The position numbers and the translations under genes are program-made. A DNA stretch of 64,000 nt from assembly GCA_028095005.1 (NCBI GenBank), contig CM051461.1, positions 173,173,144-173,237,143 of the forward strand, read 5' to 3'. Of the stretch, positions 43,993 to 56,857 are shown piece by piece. A model generated the notes under the pieces. That model was not told the origin of the DNA. It was given only the letters and a program-made list of their open reading frames with translations, and ran no database searches. The DNA is from Rhynchospora pubera. Its lineage: Eukaryota > Streptophyta > Magnoliopsida > Poales > Cyperaceae. Numbering within the stretch: the stretch's first letter is position 1; every line of letters starts with the position of its first letter.

Positions 43993-44172
43993 CAGTGGCG
44001 GATTTAGAAAAAATATCTAGGTGGGTTTGACAACCTCTGTTTAAGTCTTCAGCCCCACTTTTGAGTGCTCCAATGACAGAAAAAATTAGCTGGGGCTAAA
44101 GGGGGCTCCAAGGGCTCGACGGCGTGAGGTGGGGCTCTAGCCCCACCCGCCCCGGTGGTAGATCCGCCCCTG
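43993..44172. mobile_element. hAT-type MITE (180 bp) with an 8-bp target duplication
   Basis: Starts CAGTGGCGGATTTAG and ends TAGATCCGCCCCTG, an imperfect inverted pair. CGTGACAA occurs exactly on both sides (43985-43992 and 44173-44180), an 8-bp duplication as made by hAT transposases. The interior is GC-rich and forms further pairing (TGGGGCT against AGCCCCA). Non-coding, so mobilised in trans. Confidence 0.9.
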
Positions 44173-44180
44173 CGTGACAA

Positions 44181-45147
44181 GCGGTTCGAATAAATGAAAA
44201 ATGTTATAATGAAAACTTATGGATGGAGAGTTCTGTCAAACTCGACCTTATCTTCAATTCAAAAGTTTAAATGACCAATTTAAACTATTCAATATGATCT
44301 TCATATCGAAATCTTCTCGATGGCTAAATTTTACATTTTTTTAATTCTTTTTTTGAATTTTAGAATTTTCTCGATTATCCTTCAATAAAAAATAATTTTT
44401 ACAAAATACAAAAAATAATTAAAAAATAAAAAATTTGTAAAATTTGATCTGCAAGAAGATTTCAATATGAAAACTCATTGAACGATTTGAATCGATTATC
44501 TAAACATTAAAACTTGAGATGTAATAAGATTTTGACGAAGTGATCTATCAAATCGTTTTGCACTCCATCAAATCGCTTTGAACGTAGCCATAACTCCAAT
44601 TAAAATAGCAATAATATGTATTGCTTATCTTCAGTTATTTTTGTTGTTTCAAGAGGAAAATTAGCTAAGCTTGTTTGCAAGAGGAAAAAACAAGCACAAA
44701 ACAAAACGAGCCCACGGCCCAACTAAGATGCGGACACTTGTCTAAGCCGTTTCGGCCTCCTTTTCTATCATTTTTTTTCTTAATTATTTTTTAAATAAAA
44801 ATTACTGCATTATATTTTTCTATTAGTGTGTGTATTTTTAATTATATTCATTATTGAATGTTTAAACTAAGCAATCGAATCTTCAATATCAAGTTATTAA
44901 TGTATATTTATTTATACCTAATTTCTTAATTTTATTCAAAATATAAATAATATACCAAAACAGCAACCTTCATGGATAGTCGCTTTCTTTGTTTAATTCC
45001 ATTATATTTAATTTTTATAGATTATTAAAGACTCATTCGTGAAATTTTTTTGATTGGCCATCCTCCATCTTTTCCTCAAAGAAAAGGTAATTATTTTTGA
45101 AGTTATTCGGCGGTATCTGATTCCTCCTATAGTCGCTTTCTTTGTCT
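44181..45147. other. Intergenic AT-rich DNA
   Basis: No gene or nameable repeat recognised. Confidence 0.5.
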
Positions 45148-45484
45148 TATTCTATTGGAATAATTAGATTTATGCCACTACAAAAAGTCATCAATTTGAA
45201 ATATGCCACTGTTAAATCGGAATTGCTTAGGACCATCCTTCAGATTCTATCATCCCATCATCCTCACGCGTACGTAACTAACTCGCGTACGTAACTAACT
45301 CCTCCCTCACGCATACACTCTCTCGCCTTCCTCTCCTCTGTATCCGCCCGTCCCCTCCTCCCTCCCACGTACACTGTCCCCCTCCCTCCTCCCTCCTACA
45401 TACGTCGTCCCCCCTCCCCCTCCTCCCCTCCTCCCTCCCATGTACACCGTCCCCCCCACCCTTCTCCTCTTTCTCTACACATTT

Positions 45485-45960
45485 CATAACTGTTGAAGTT
45501 AATATATTTAAATGTTGAAGGCAATATCGTAATTGTTGAAGTTAATATATGTACTGTTGAAGTTATATATGTAATTGTTAAAGTTAATATGTCTGTTGAA
45601 GTTAATATATATAACTGTTGAAGTTATATGTGTAACTGTTGAAGTTATATATGTAGTTGTTGAACTTATATATGTGACTATTGAAGTTAATATGTTATTT
45701 ATGTAACTGTTGAAGTTAATATATATAACTGTTGAAGTTATATATGTAACTGTTGAAGTTATATATGTATCTGTTGAAATTATATATGTGACTATTGAAG
45801 TTAATATGTTATATATGTAACTGTTGAATTTAATATATATAACTGTTGAAGTTAATCTATATAATTGTTGAACTTGGCATATTTAAATATTGAATGTAAT
45901 ATTTGAAGTGGGCATATTTAAATTATTGAAGTTGGCATATATATTAGCTTCAACAGGTAT
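45485..45960. repeat. Minisatellite of GTTGAAGTTATATATGTAACT-like units
   Basis: About 20 imperfect units of 20-30 bp, each with TGTTGAAGTTAATAT or TGTTGAAGTTATATATG. Inverted units recur at 48476-48515. The preceding 45290-45480 is a C-rich CCTCCCTCC tract. Confidence 0.85.
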
Positions 45961-48123
45961 CAGTATTATAAATAAAGATGCGTGGGAATCCTGTTAAAAA
46001 TTTTTATACCCTGGCCGACACGGCAAAGTTTTTGATAATAGGAGATGTATAGCGTTCAAAAATTAGGATTAGTTGAAAAAAGGAACTCTGTATGATTTTA
46101 TGTTGCCTATAGTTGTTATCAATAATTTCACCCGTTCTCAACAAGTGACACTAAATGGCAACGCAAAAAATCAAACGTTTTGTCTCTTTTATTTTTGCTT
46201 CAGTATTTGTCTCAGAGACTCAGACAGAAGGAACACCAACAAATTATTGACGAGTAATTTTCCAAAAAAAAAAACAATCGAAGAGTACAAATTCCACAAA
46301 ATCAAAGTATTGTGTTTGACTAAATAAAAAAATATATAATATATAGATAGACAAGTAATTTTCCAAAAAAAAAAAAATTTGACGAGTACCAATTTTTTTT
46401 TTTATGTGGGCTGATTAAAAGCGTCATAGATTAATATATATTTAAGAATAAAATCATTTCAAGATAAGTTCATTGATATGCTTTTTTTTTTTTTTTAGAA
46501 ACTACTTCGTAGAGGCAGATATGTTATTGTTGGCAATACCTATGAGTACAATAAATAAAAAATATAAATAATGATGTGTACCGCTTATTATTGTTCATAA
46601 AACTGGCCCGATTTATCGACAAATAATATTTTTAAAGCGCATTTTTTGTTTCTGATTTTTGTGACTCCTTCCTATTTTCATTAAAATAAAAGAGAGAAAA
46701 CCGATTTGGGTTTTGCCAAAGAATTTGGCCATGGAGCTAGACTGACGTTGCTTCTAAATTATTGTCGAGATGCTATTTATTTTTAAATTAGTACGACTAT
46801 ACGGCAAGTATGCAACAAAATTTTAGTACTGAACAAATTTTCATCCTAATTATTCTTTTGCGTGTCAAACACTATAAAACGTACATATACTTACATGCTA
46901 TCTGTTGAATATATCACGAGAAAACTCAAAATTGCTTTTGATTCTTTCTTATCTCTTTAAATTCCATCGAATTAATTTCCATTACTTTGATTAAACATCA
47001 ATGTCTTTTTATTTTTTGCTAACTGTTTCTAAAGCACAATAAATTATTTGCTGATAGGCTCATATCAGTTTTTTATTTCATAGAGCCTATCAGTTTTTTA
47101 TTTCATATTAATTATTTGTTCGTTATTGATTTACCCTTTGTTTAATGGACCAATTAAGAATATTAATTTCTTCGCAAATTTTACCATCTGTAACTTATGA
47201 ATTAATTATTTCTATTCCATGGTTGTTAGTTAATTGGCTATATATACCAGTGATTCACTTGAAATGAGTATCTGAAAAATAAAATCGGTGAAATAAACAA
47301 CCAATATATCTATCTCAAAAATCAAATTCTGTTATTTCTATTCTCCAATATTCAAAGTATTTTTCGCTGGATACTTTTAGAGGTGCTTTCGTTTGTCACC
47401 TTCATGTTTGTGCCCTAAAAGGTGACAACCCTGAATTATCTTGGTTGAGGTTCCTATCGCACGTTGAGACGGAATACACTTAAAGACAAAGCCTAACGCG
47501 ATTCAGATAACTCTATTCCTTTTGTTTTCATATTATCCGATTTTATTTGAATTTGCACCAACACTATATATATTACATTATCGACAAAATGATCAGCTTA
47601 AAAAATATTTATGTTAAATCAAGAACATATCGACTCTAATTTCGACAATGTTTTCCTAAGAGAAGCAAGTCCAAAATTCGCCAAAGGATAATTACAAAAT
47701 ACAAATAAAAGTTGTAGTAGAGGAATTCAAAATTGTTAATGTCCTAAATGTCCTTAAATTATTTTATTCTTAATATCCTAAAATTAAATAACAAAAAAAT
47801 TATAAAATGTGTTATATCAGTTATTTTGCAAACGCAAGAAGATATTAACTTTCGCCTTTCTTTTTTGTTTATAGGAATCGATAACTTAAATTATTAATAT
47901 AAAGATTATTCATATTACTATATTTTTGGGACGATTGAACAAAGTGTGAATAATTTTCGACATACAAATGGACAAAATTATATAAATCATACAAAATAAT
48001 TTTATTTTATCTTATCGAATTAAAAAATATAATGCGTCTGTTATAATACTTTTTTGCCTTTTGTGAATTCAAATTAGTCTTTAGAACAACTTAGAGCTTT
48101 TAGGCAACATATATATTATTACT

Positions 48124-48291
48124 GGCCCCGTTTGGATGGGGCCGGAATTGCAAATTTCGGACATTTTATATGCCAAATTTATTATAAACAATCCAAACTC
48201 TTCACAAAGTTACACACTTCCCAATAAATTTATGCGTAGGAATTACAAATTCTCCAAATTCCCTAAAATTCCTACAACATCCAAACAGCCC
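48124..48291. mobile_element. Tourist-like MITE, copy 3
   Basis: Begins GGCCCCGTTTGGATG and ends CATCCAAACAGCCC, flanked by ACT (48121-48123 and 48292-48294). It holds the same core as copy 1 in the same orientation (about 48180-48222) but lacks the GAAGAAGG tracts. Confidence 0.8.
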
Positions 48292-49717
48292 ACTATCTAT
48301 AAAAAATTACTCAATTATTTCCACAAATTTAGATAAATTCTTTTGAGCACGTTGTAAATAAATAAAATTGAATTGCAACTAAAAAATATAAAAAATAAAT
48401 TACAAATATTTTTTATAATTAAAATTAATTTAATAAAAACTCATATATCGAGCGAAGCTCGATAATCCCCCTAGTATATATTAACTTCAACAGTTATATA
48501 TATTAACTTCAACAATTATAATCAATATATAGTGTCTGTGAGAGAGGGGAGGGGGAGGGGGAGCACACGCGGAAAGAATGAGAGGGGGACGAGCGTACGT
48601 AGCAGGAAGAGAAACAGAGTGATTTCCAGAAATAGCAAACGCGTAGAGCCAAAAATAGAAAAACGCGTGGGGATGATGGGGATGATGAATATCGGGGATG
48701 ATCCTTATCACCCCCGCTGTTAAATTGCTAATTAGTTTTATGCCACTATTAAATTGTTAAAATTAGTATAATGCCATTATTTTTCTCTTAAAACATAATA
48801 AATTCTAAAAATGCCATTATCAAATATGTTATTATTTTTTAAATATGTCCAAATTATCCTTATTTGAAAAAACCCTAAAATAGAGAAAAAGGCGGCGCTG
48901 AAAATTTTATGTTTCCAAAATTTCAAATTGTTATTACTCTTGTCCCTAGAGATCAACGCTCCATCCTTATATGCATCTAAATCCTATGTAATGGATTTTT
49001 CTATCCAGATGGGATTATATACCATATCTTTTTGTGGACCTTGATTATCATAGATTGGGATTTGGGATTTTTCAAAATAATATCATTAAAGGCGTCGGTC
49101 AACACGAAGATAGTTATTTCTCCCCAATTCACTGCTTCCGTTTGCAATGGGTGTCATAAAAAGCTTCAACCATAAGGAATTAATGAGAACAAGAAATTAG
49201 AACTTAAAATTTCACAACATCACCAACAAATATTTTTATTGCATTAAGCAGCTTGATCTTTTGAAGAAAATAGATTGTCAGTTTAAGATGATAATTAGAG
49301 ATATGTATACAATATCACCATTACACGGGTATATACGTATAAAATATCAATAGCTACAGAGCAAGCATTAGGACTTCATGTTTCATCAAACAAATTAGAA
49401 TACACAGTGTTCTATATTAAATTATCGTTCTAGTGGTATAAAACTAATTTTTATATCTTTACAGTGGCACAAAACTCATTCTAATTAATTTATAGTGGCA
49501 TAAAACTTATTTGTCATTTAGTAATGATATTTTTTCTAATTTTAAATTTTTGTAGTGGCATATTTAAAAGGGTAAAATTGGAAAATCAATTTGTCAATGG
49601 CATAAATCTAATTTTTACTATTTTATAATGGCATAGAACTAATTTGTCATTTAGTGATGGCATTTTACTAATTTTGAATTTTTATAGTGGCATAAATCTA
49701 ATTAACCCTATTCTATT

Positions 49718-51676
49718 ATATATTTTATTCTATTTCTACTTCTTCGGTCTGCTTTTTTTTGCAATCTGAATTTGGCCTGAATCAAAATCCTTTCCACATT
49801 TCTCTGCATTAAACTAGGATACACCTTCAATCCAATCCTTGGCCCCATAAATAAAGAGGAATAAAACCTCCCAAATCACAATGTTGACGTTGGAAAATAT
49901 TTCCTAAAATGGCAATAGTAAAATAGAATTTCAAGAAACATTGAAAAGTTGGGGACGATTAACTGCTACTACGTTTGTGCAATTGTATTTGCCATATTAA
50001 TTTGGCCTGTCATCATCTAACAGCTGTTACTACGTTTTTTTAAATATTTTAATTATGAAATATCAAGTGTTCTATACAAAATTTGGAAAGGCATGAGATG
50101 TCGCGCATTCTACGTGTAATATACTAATTGTTGACACATTATACATTTATATACTAGCATACTTTACATTATTGTTTGACCAATTATCATTTGTGGCAGG
50201 GCATTATGTTAACAAATTAATTAAGAAGTTCTGTCAATAGAAATGCTTCTATATATAAACAAGATGTCATTTGCATTCTCACACTAGCACCTCTCGAGAT
50301 ATACTAGTTTTACAAAATGAAAGTTCGCTATATATTCAAATTATTAACAATTAAACAATATCAATGATAGGTAAAATACGAGAGTGACTACTAAAAAATT
50401 GAATAAATTACACATAAATAACATTACTGATTACCTTGTAGATCGGCACTTCAATTATACTTTTATTGGACCTGATAATTCATTAATAATTTAAGTCAAT
50501 CAATTTCTATACGACATAAAAAAATTTATTATAGTCTCTAAGTTTCTTTTTAACCATGATACATTATTATGTAAGGATATTTCACGGTGGACAAATTTTA
50601 AATGAGCCATGATCAATTACAATTGTTCATAATTTTATATAAAGGGTCTATTCTTTAGCACGTATAAAATGATTAGTTCATTGCATAATTTCTTTATTAT
50701 TTATGCTCTCCCCAATTTTTCACTCTTCTCGATTATCATACTTTATCTTTTACTTTTTGTATTAAAAAAAAAGTGGCGGAGCCTTACTTTGGGCCCAATT
50801 GTTCTCAAAAAATTATCATACTTTTAAATTTTTATTTAGAAATTTGATTTTCTTACGTAAAATGAAACTTTTTTTTACTATTATACATCTCGACTGATTG
50901 TGTAGTTTATCATTATGCACATTTTTGTTGTGTTTTTTATTTACGAGAAAAAAAAATCATGTCAAGCGGAATACAAAATTTGTTTTATAAAATTTCCCGC
51001 ATTTTAACTTCCAATTATTACTACATATTTTTATCTAAATAACCCAATTCGAAAAATACTTATGTAATGATTTCTAAACACGATTTTTAGCAAACTTCCA
51101 AATAACAACAGAAGCCAACAATTGTAGTTTTGTTAGTCAATTATGCTGACAAGTAACAACTTCTAATAACAAGGTTTGATATTGATATTCACGCAAAAAA
51201 AATTTAGCCAAACATCACAATTTTTCCATTTTTTCATACATAGGTAAGTACGTTAGCAGTAGTAAAATAATTTTCTTTTTCTGACTTTAATCTTTGCTTT
51301 GTCCCAAGACCAATTTCTCCGATTGATCCCTCTTCGGATCTAATCCCAACCACTTGATTTTGATCTGCTACGAACCGTTCAAATTTAATTGCGCAAGCAG
51401 CTGTTGAGATTGAATAAAACTCCAAAAATGCAATCTAGCCGAAGTGTTGACTCGTGTCCGTGCAATGCAATAGAACAACTAAACAATTGAATAAATTTAA
51501 AGAAAAAAAGAAAAGTAGGCATAGGAAAAAAAAACGATCAAATTCCCTGGTTTCTTCATCTTCTCTTCTCTTCTCTGCTTCAATTCAACTCCACAAAGAT
51601 GCGATCAAAATAGAAAAGAGAAAGCGAAAGATCAGAAAGAGAAAGAGCGCGCGCGCGATCCTCTCGGTCTCCCGCC
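49718..51676. other. Intergenic DNA and promoter region of the PH-SMP gene
   Basis: AT-rich, no gene recognised. The last 150 bp turn purine-rich (GAAAGAGAAAGCGAAAG, then a GCGCGCGCG run), probably the 5' leader of the next gene. Confidence 0.5.
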
Positions 51677-54600
51677 ATGTTTTTCTCTTTCTTTCTCGGT
51701 TTCCTCGCCGGAGTTGTATCCCTCTTAGCTCTCGTAGTATGTCTTTTCCTTTACGCGCTAGGTTGGATTGAGAGGCAGAACAAGAACACGGAGGATTCCA
51801 TGGCCAATAGACAAAATCGCGATCTCTTTGTTGATTCTACGATCGATTTCCCTTGTCAGAAGCAGGTACTGTTTTATCTTCAACAAATTATGGCGCATGC
51901 CGAATTGAGAAAACTCTATTGGAAGTTACATTGATCGAAATTTGAAATAGTCTAAACATCAGGGAGGTAATTTAATTTGTATGAATTGTATCAAGCTGAG
52001 AACTGTTCGTTGCTATAATTGGCCTTTATTGTGACTTTGTTCACAAAACAAACATGAAGGAGTAGAATTTGGTAACATGAGATGCGGGAAACATATATAT
52101 ATTTTTTTGATATATATAATGAGATGGCATTCCTCTCACTCTCGTTTTCAGGGTTTAGTCTGGATTCTAGAACGTGAGAAAAACTCAAAAGTAAACACTG
52201 ATGGGGCAACAGGCAGCGGCCCCAAAGAGAAAAAAGAGAAAACCAACATTGTGGAGGTTTCAGCTGTAAAAAGACATGCCAGAATTAACTACCACAGTCT
52301 AATACTTACAGATGCTGGGGGTTCTTCTGCAACGATAGACCTTTCAAGCTGTACTGTTGTTTCAGTTTCATCTTCAAATTATCCTTCTCGCAAATGGTAA
52401 CTTACCTACGATTACAACACCTTTTTTTTTTTATGTTGAACCAGTGTATGGCGGTATCCAATATCAGCTCTGTTATGTCTGTTCAGTTATATTTGCTCTA
52501 AAATCTGAACTGAACTGAATTTATTCTGATATAATGTGCTGTTTTATATGTTATTTATGTTCAGTCAAGGTGATTATAATAAATCTATTCAGTTTTGGTT
52601 GGTAAAACTAACAAGTTGAAATATCACCAAAAGTCAAATGCAAAAAAAAAGAGAAATTCTACCATACTTGTGATATGGTATGCTTGTATATGAACAAATT
52701 CTTATACTGATATTAAGCACAGTTAACTGTGGTTTTAATCGGTTTTCATATTTCTGCCAACTGCAGAGCTGTTTGTCTTTTGTACTTTTGGTTTGGTTTC
52801 GAGTTTGAACTGAACTGACTGTGCAGACCCCCAAAAGTTTTGTGAGGTACTTAGTAACTGATTAAGTATGGTGTTCTATTCATTATGTTCTTTCAGGGCA
52901 AAGAGGTACCCAATAAAAATCCAAAGCAAGGATGCATCAGCTGAGCTGTATAATGGTAACAATACAGTATATATATATGCCGACACCTCTTGGGAGAAGG
53001 AAAGCTGGTGCAAGGCTTTGCGGCTTGCCTCCACCGCCAACCCCAATAAATTGCATTCTCACTTGAAAATCATCCAAAATTACCAGAAGTACCTCGAAGC
53101 AATAGTTACAGAGTACCCTTCTTTTATGAAGCAAGTGTCTGGATCTCCTGAGCAGCTTGATTGTGCCAACCGAGCTGAAGGCCAGTCACGAGTGCGTACC
53201 TTTTTCAAGAAATTTTCAAAAAGGACTTCTAAGATGGCTATTGAAAGAACCTCTAGTGATAGTTTAACCATCTCTCCTGAGGCAGGCATATTTTTTGAGG
53301 ATGAAGGCAGGCTTTGTTTGAATTTGTTGCTTTCACGGCTTTTTTTCGATGCACAGAATAGCACTGAGATAAGCAACCTTATTCAATCACGAATTCAGGT
53401 TCTCTTTTTGTTGTTGATGTTCTCTTTTGCTATTATCTGTTTACAAGTGTATATGTGGACATGCCTACCAATGATCCGTTTTGCAGAATGCATTGTTATT
53501 TTGGTTTCTTCAAAAGGACTATTTTTCACTAGAAAGTAGGAACACTATCAGAATTTTCTCTGTCTATTGAGTATTTTGGATATGTGTTGTCCCTTCTGCT
53601 TTCTCAGTACTATGAACTGTGCATTTGTTTTCATTGAACAAAAAGTGCTTGGATTTAAGGTCTCTAACATGCTAGATAGAGGGTAAGTTTGAGGGGTAGA
53701 ATTGGTTGGAGATGAATACAACTTTGAAGAGAAAATTTGTAAGGTCTAAATATTTTAAAGCTATGCTGTTTTCTTGTTATTAGTTTTTAGTCTTTACTTT
53801 TTATTTTATTTATTGTTAATCTTTTTAGGGGGTGCTAGGGGGGCTAAAATACTATGTTAAATCCACTTCCCATTTTATCAAAATGAATTGTATATTATTA
53901 TTTAGTAATATCAGCATCTGTTTATTTTGAGCAGAGTAATCTTTCAGGGTTGCGGACCCCGTCATACATAGGAGAGATAACGTGTACAGGTTTCAGCCTA
54001 GGGAAGCTCCCACCTCACATTCACAAAATCAGAGCTGTTCCGGTAGACCTTACTGAAATGTTGGCATTTGAAGTTGATGTTGATTTCAAGGGTAATTTTT
54101 CGGTCAGTGTTGAGACCAGGCTCGACATACATGCTGCTGAGCTGCACAAGGACTTGTTTGAAAAGGGTCCTGAATCTGATTCGTGCTCGGGTTCAAATTC
54201 AGGTTCTGGTTCTGTTTCTGGTTCAGAGGACGAAGCTTCAGATCTCCTAGAAAACCTTGAGCATTACAGGAGGCAATGCAGGTCTGCTTATGATCTGGCA
54301 CCTACTCAGTCTGAAGCTGAAGTGGAAGCTGGTATCTTTTACTTTTTATATTAGTTGTTTCATCCTTTTTTTAATCGCAATTAGTTGTTTCTTGTATTCT
54401 GTAATTTATATACTCGTTTTGTCCCTTTCTTTCAGTGTCATTAGATGGCCTCAAACATTCAAAAAGCACAAATGTTCGGACCTCAACTTATAGTTCAAGG
54501 TGGAAAAATATGCTAAATTCTATAGCAACTCGAGTTAACCAGGTTTACATCCTTAGTTTTATTCATTTTGTTCATTGAAATTTAACTAAGTAATTAATTA

Positions 54601-55810
54601 ATGAAAAACGAAAGGAAGAAGTAAAAAAAAAAAATCTCTTGCTACAATGCAAAGTGCAAACCACAATACAAACTTACTAGGAGAGAAAATGATACGTATC
54701 TGCAACTTCCATCAAAATAATTTGGGGTAATAATAAATTTTTGTCGAACAAAAAAACGAAAGACCAAGTTGCCCCTAGCCATTTCATATCAATCCAATTC
54801 ATTGTTTATGTTATTAATAATCAAACAAGGTTATTCATGATTTTTCCTTAATATGTAATTTCTCTGTTATAAAGGTACCACTTTCACTTGTCATAAGGGT
54901 TAATTCAATTAGAGGCACCCTTCGGTTTCATATAAAACCACCGCCATCAGATCGGCTTTGGTATGGCTTTACTTCGATGCCTGATATAAATTGGAACATC
55001 GAAACCTCAATCGCAGAACACAAAATAGCTTCTAGAAATATTGCTTCACTCCTCAAGAACCGATTCAAGGTAACTTGATCCCTCTTAATCTGCTTCAACT
55101 TGTTTTTTCCCCCCTTGGCATAAGTACTGACTGACATTTAACTTCTTGAGAGAAGCACATTTCAATTGAATATTTGATTCCCTTGCCAGGCTTCCCTTTT
55201 TGGGACTATGGTGCTCCCGAATTGTGAAAGCACCTCCATCCCAGGTATGCTATCTGAAAAAGACGACTGGGCTCCACGCAAAACTGCCCCTTTCATGAGG
55301 GTGAATCATGAATCGACTCCTGAAACAACAAAACTGCATGAAGAACCCAAGCCAGTGACACCACTGGTGACAGTTACCAGTGTCACTAGTACTACAGTTA
55401 AAAGTGAGGCAATCTCACCAATAGATGAGAAAGTTGAGTTTGAAAAGGGCATGGCACTAGCCCAAGAACATAAGGGAGCTGTGTTGGAGCCGTCCACTTC
55501 ATGTCCTTATGGTACCCCAACTAGGGACTTGAGGTTGCCCTTGTTAAGTCTTCAGAAACAAGGTAGTGGTTCTGGTAGTACTAGTAGTGAGAGCATGGTG
55601 GGTTCTCCTATTAATAGATGGAACTCAACGAGCGACCTATCTGCAACAAACGGTGAAGATGCACAGGCTAAGAAGGCAAACCGTAGAGCCAGAATGATGG
55701 ATTTTGGGAAACGGATGGGGGATAAATTAGGAGAGAATAGAAGGAGGTTTGAAGAGAAGGGCCGGAGTTTTGTTGAGAAATTTAGAGAGAACATGAACAC
55801 AGTGCAATGA
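51677..55810 (+). CDS. PH and SMP domain lipid-transfer protein, TEX2/Nvj2 type (7 exons, 751 aa)
   Basis: CDS exons 51677-51865, 52152-52396, 52897-53398, 53935-54331, 54436-54542, 54875-55069 and 55190-55810; all GT-AG, phases consistent, 752 codons with the stop. Residues about 2-28 are one hydrophobic helix (FFLGFLAGVVSLLALVV), the expected ER anchor. A PH-like domain follows (GLVWILERE to SWCKALRLAS, about 64-175). The SMP lipid-binding fold begins near DEGRLCLNLLLSRLFFD and includes RTPSYIGEITCTGFSLGKLPPHI and PLSLVIRVNSIRGTLRFHIKPPPSDRLWYGF, with a Ser/Gly acidic insert (SDSCSGSNSGSGSVSGSEDE). The tail is basic. TEX2/Nvj2 proteins tether ER to other membranes and move lipids; that role is inferred from architecture. 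The gene looks intact. Confidence 0.92.
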
Positions 55811-56857
55811 GTGTTGTCTTTTATTTTTTTGAGGGTCGGGTGGCAATCAACACAGCAATGAGTATTGGTCAGGTGGCTGTATCTTTCGTTCCTGGATATA
55901 TGTATAGTTTGAAGATGAATATGTTGTTTGTATAGATTTATCCTTAGCAATATAATTTGTTTATTCTTTATAATGGTTTTGGAGAAAATAAACGGATCTG
56001 AAGCTTTCGTTTGAGATAAATTGTGCATAACTTTGTTGTTTTTTCCCGTTCTTTGCTGCTCTTATTATTATTATTATTATTATTTTTTTTTTTTGGGGGG
56101 GGGGGGGGGGTAAATGACTGTGAGTCTGTGACTAGGAAAAAAAAGAAAAAGAAAGAAAAAAAGACAGACAATATAAGCGCTACGAAGAAATAGAAGAACC
56201 TACTCCAGCCAGTGAGCCACTAAAGGCAAAAATCCATTCTTTGTCCAAACTATCTGAGCCACTAAGGCTACTCTGGAGTCTAGAAGATGCTATATAAGTT
56301 CAATTTGAGAAAGAAGAGACTGTTCCTTGTTTCTGGCATTATGTAATCAAATCTCAAAGTAGTGTCTACTAGAATAATGTAGTAGCCAATAAAGTCCATA
56401 ATGACAAAAAAAAACTTAAATAACATAAATTTACATCAAATCTCAGGTGCTTTTTTATAAACCTAATATTTGCATTATTTATAAAGAGGGTCAATTATTC
56501 TCTAAAATTGTCTGCTACATGCCTCAAATATAGAGAGTTATGATAAAGACGTACGAGAGAACAAGAAAGATGTCAATTAATCATGAGTTACGAAAACTAC
56601 AAAATATATAATAGATAATTAATTATTAGGCTACGAGTTATGAAACTGTGAATCATGTCTTTAAATAATTATGAGTTAATTAATTAACTTTATTACAACA
56701 GTGCAAGAGAAAGCCGATTACATCAAGAACTGGGAACTGGGGCTCCCCCCCCCCCCCCCCAAACAGGAACTAAGAACAAGGAACAAGAACTAAGAATTAA
56801 TCCCAGTTCCTTGTTCGCTTGTTCCTTGTTCGTGATGTCCCTCCCAAACACACCTAA
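55811..56857. other. Convergent intergenic region
   Basis: 3' ends of the PH-SMP gene (plus) and the small secreted protein gene (minus). Contains a G-run (about 56094-56110) and a C-run (about 56745-56760), and no gene. Long G and C runs here may be sequencing weak points. Confidence 0.5.

Larger units (their letters stand above)
45148..49717. mobile_element. Candidate non-autonomous Mutator-like element with a 9-bp target duplication
   Basis: TATTCTATT occurs at 45148-45156 and again at 49709-49717. Between them the ends are inverted copies of a 24-bp terminus with two mismatches (45157-45180 and 49685-49708; common part TAATTAGATTTATGCCACTA). A 9-bp duplication and GG-starting termini fit Mutator-like elements. 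TIR-like words (AGTGGCATA or TATGCCACT) recur in the right subterminal part (49432-49700) and near 48736. Further in, 45228 to about 45560 and 48476-48715 are a longer imperfect inverted pair. No transposase is visible. A MITE (48124-48291) lies inside. A chance match of the flanks is possible but unlikely together with the TIRs. Confidence 0.65.

Noticed and set aside
45290..45487. 69-codon minus-strand Gly/Glu/Arg-rich ORF
   Set aside because: Pure low-complexity translation of the CCTCCCTCC tract.
52868..53539. 223-codon ORF taken as a gene
   Set aside because: It is exon 3 of the PH-SMP gene (52897-53398) extended into introns at both ends.
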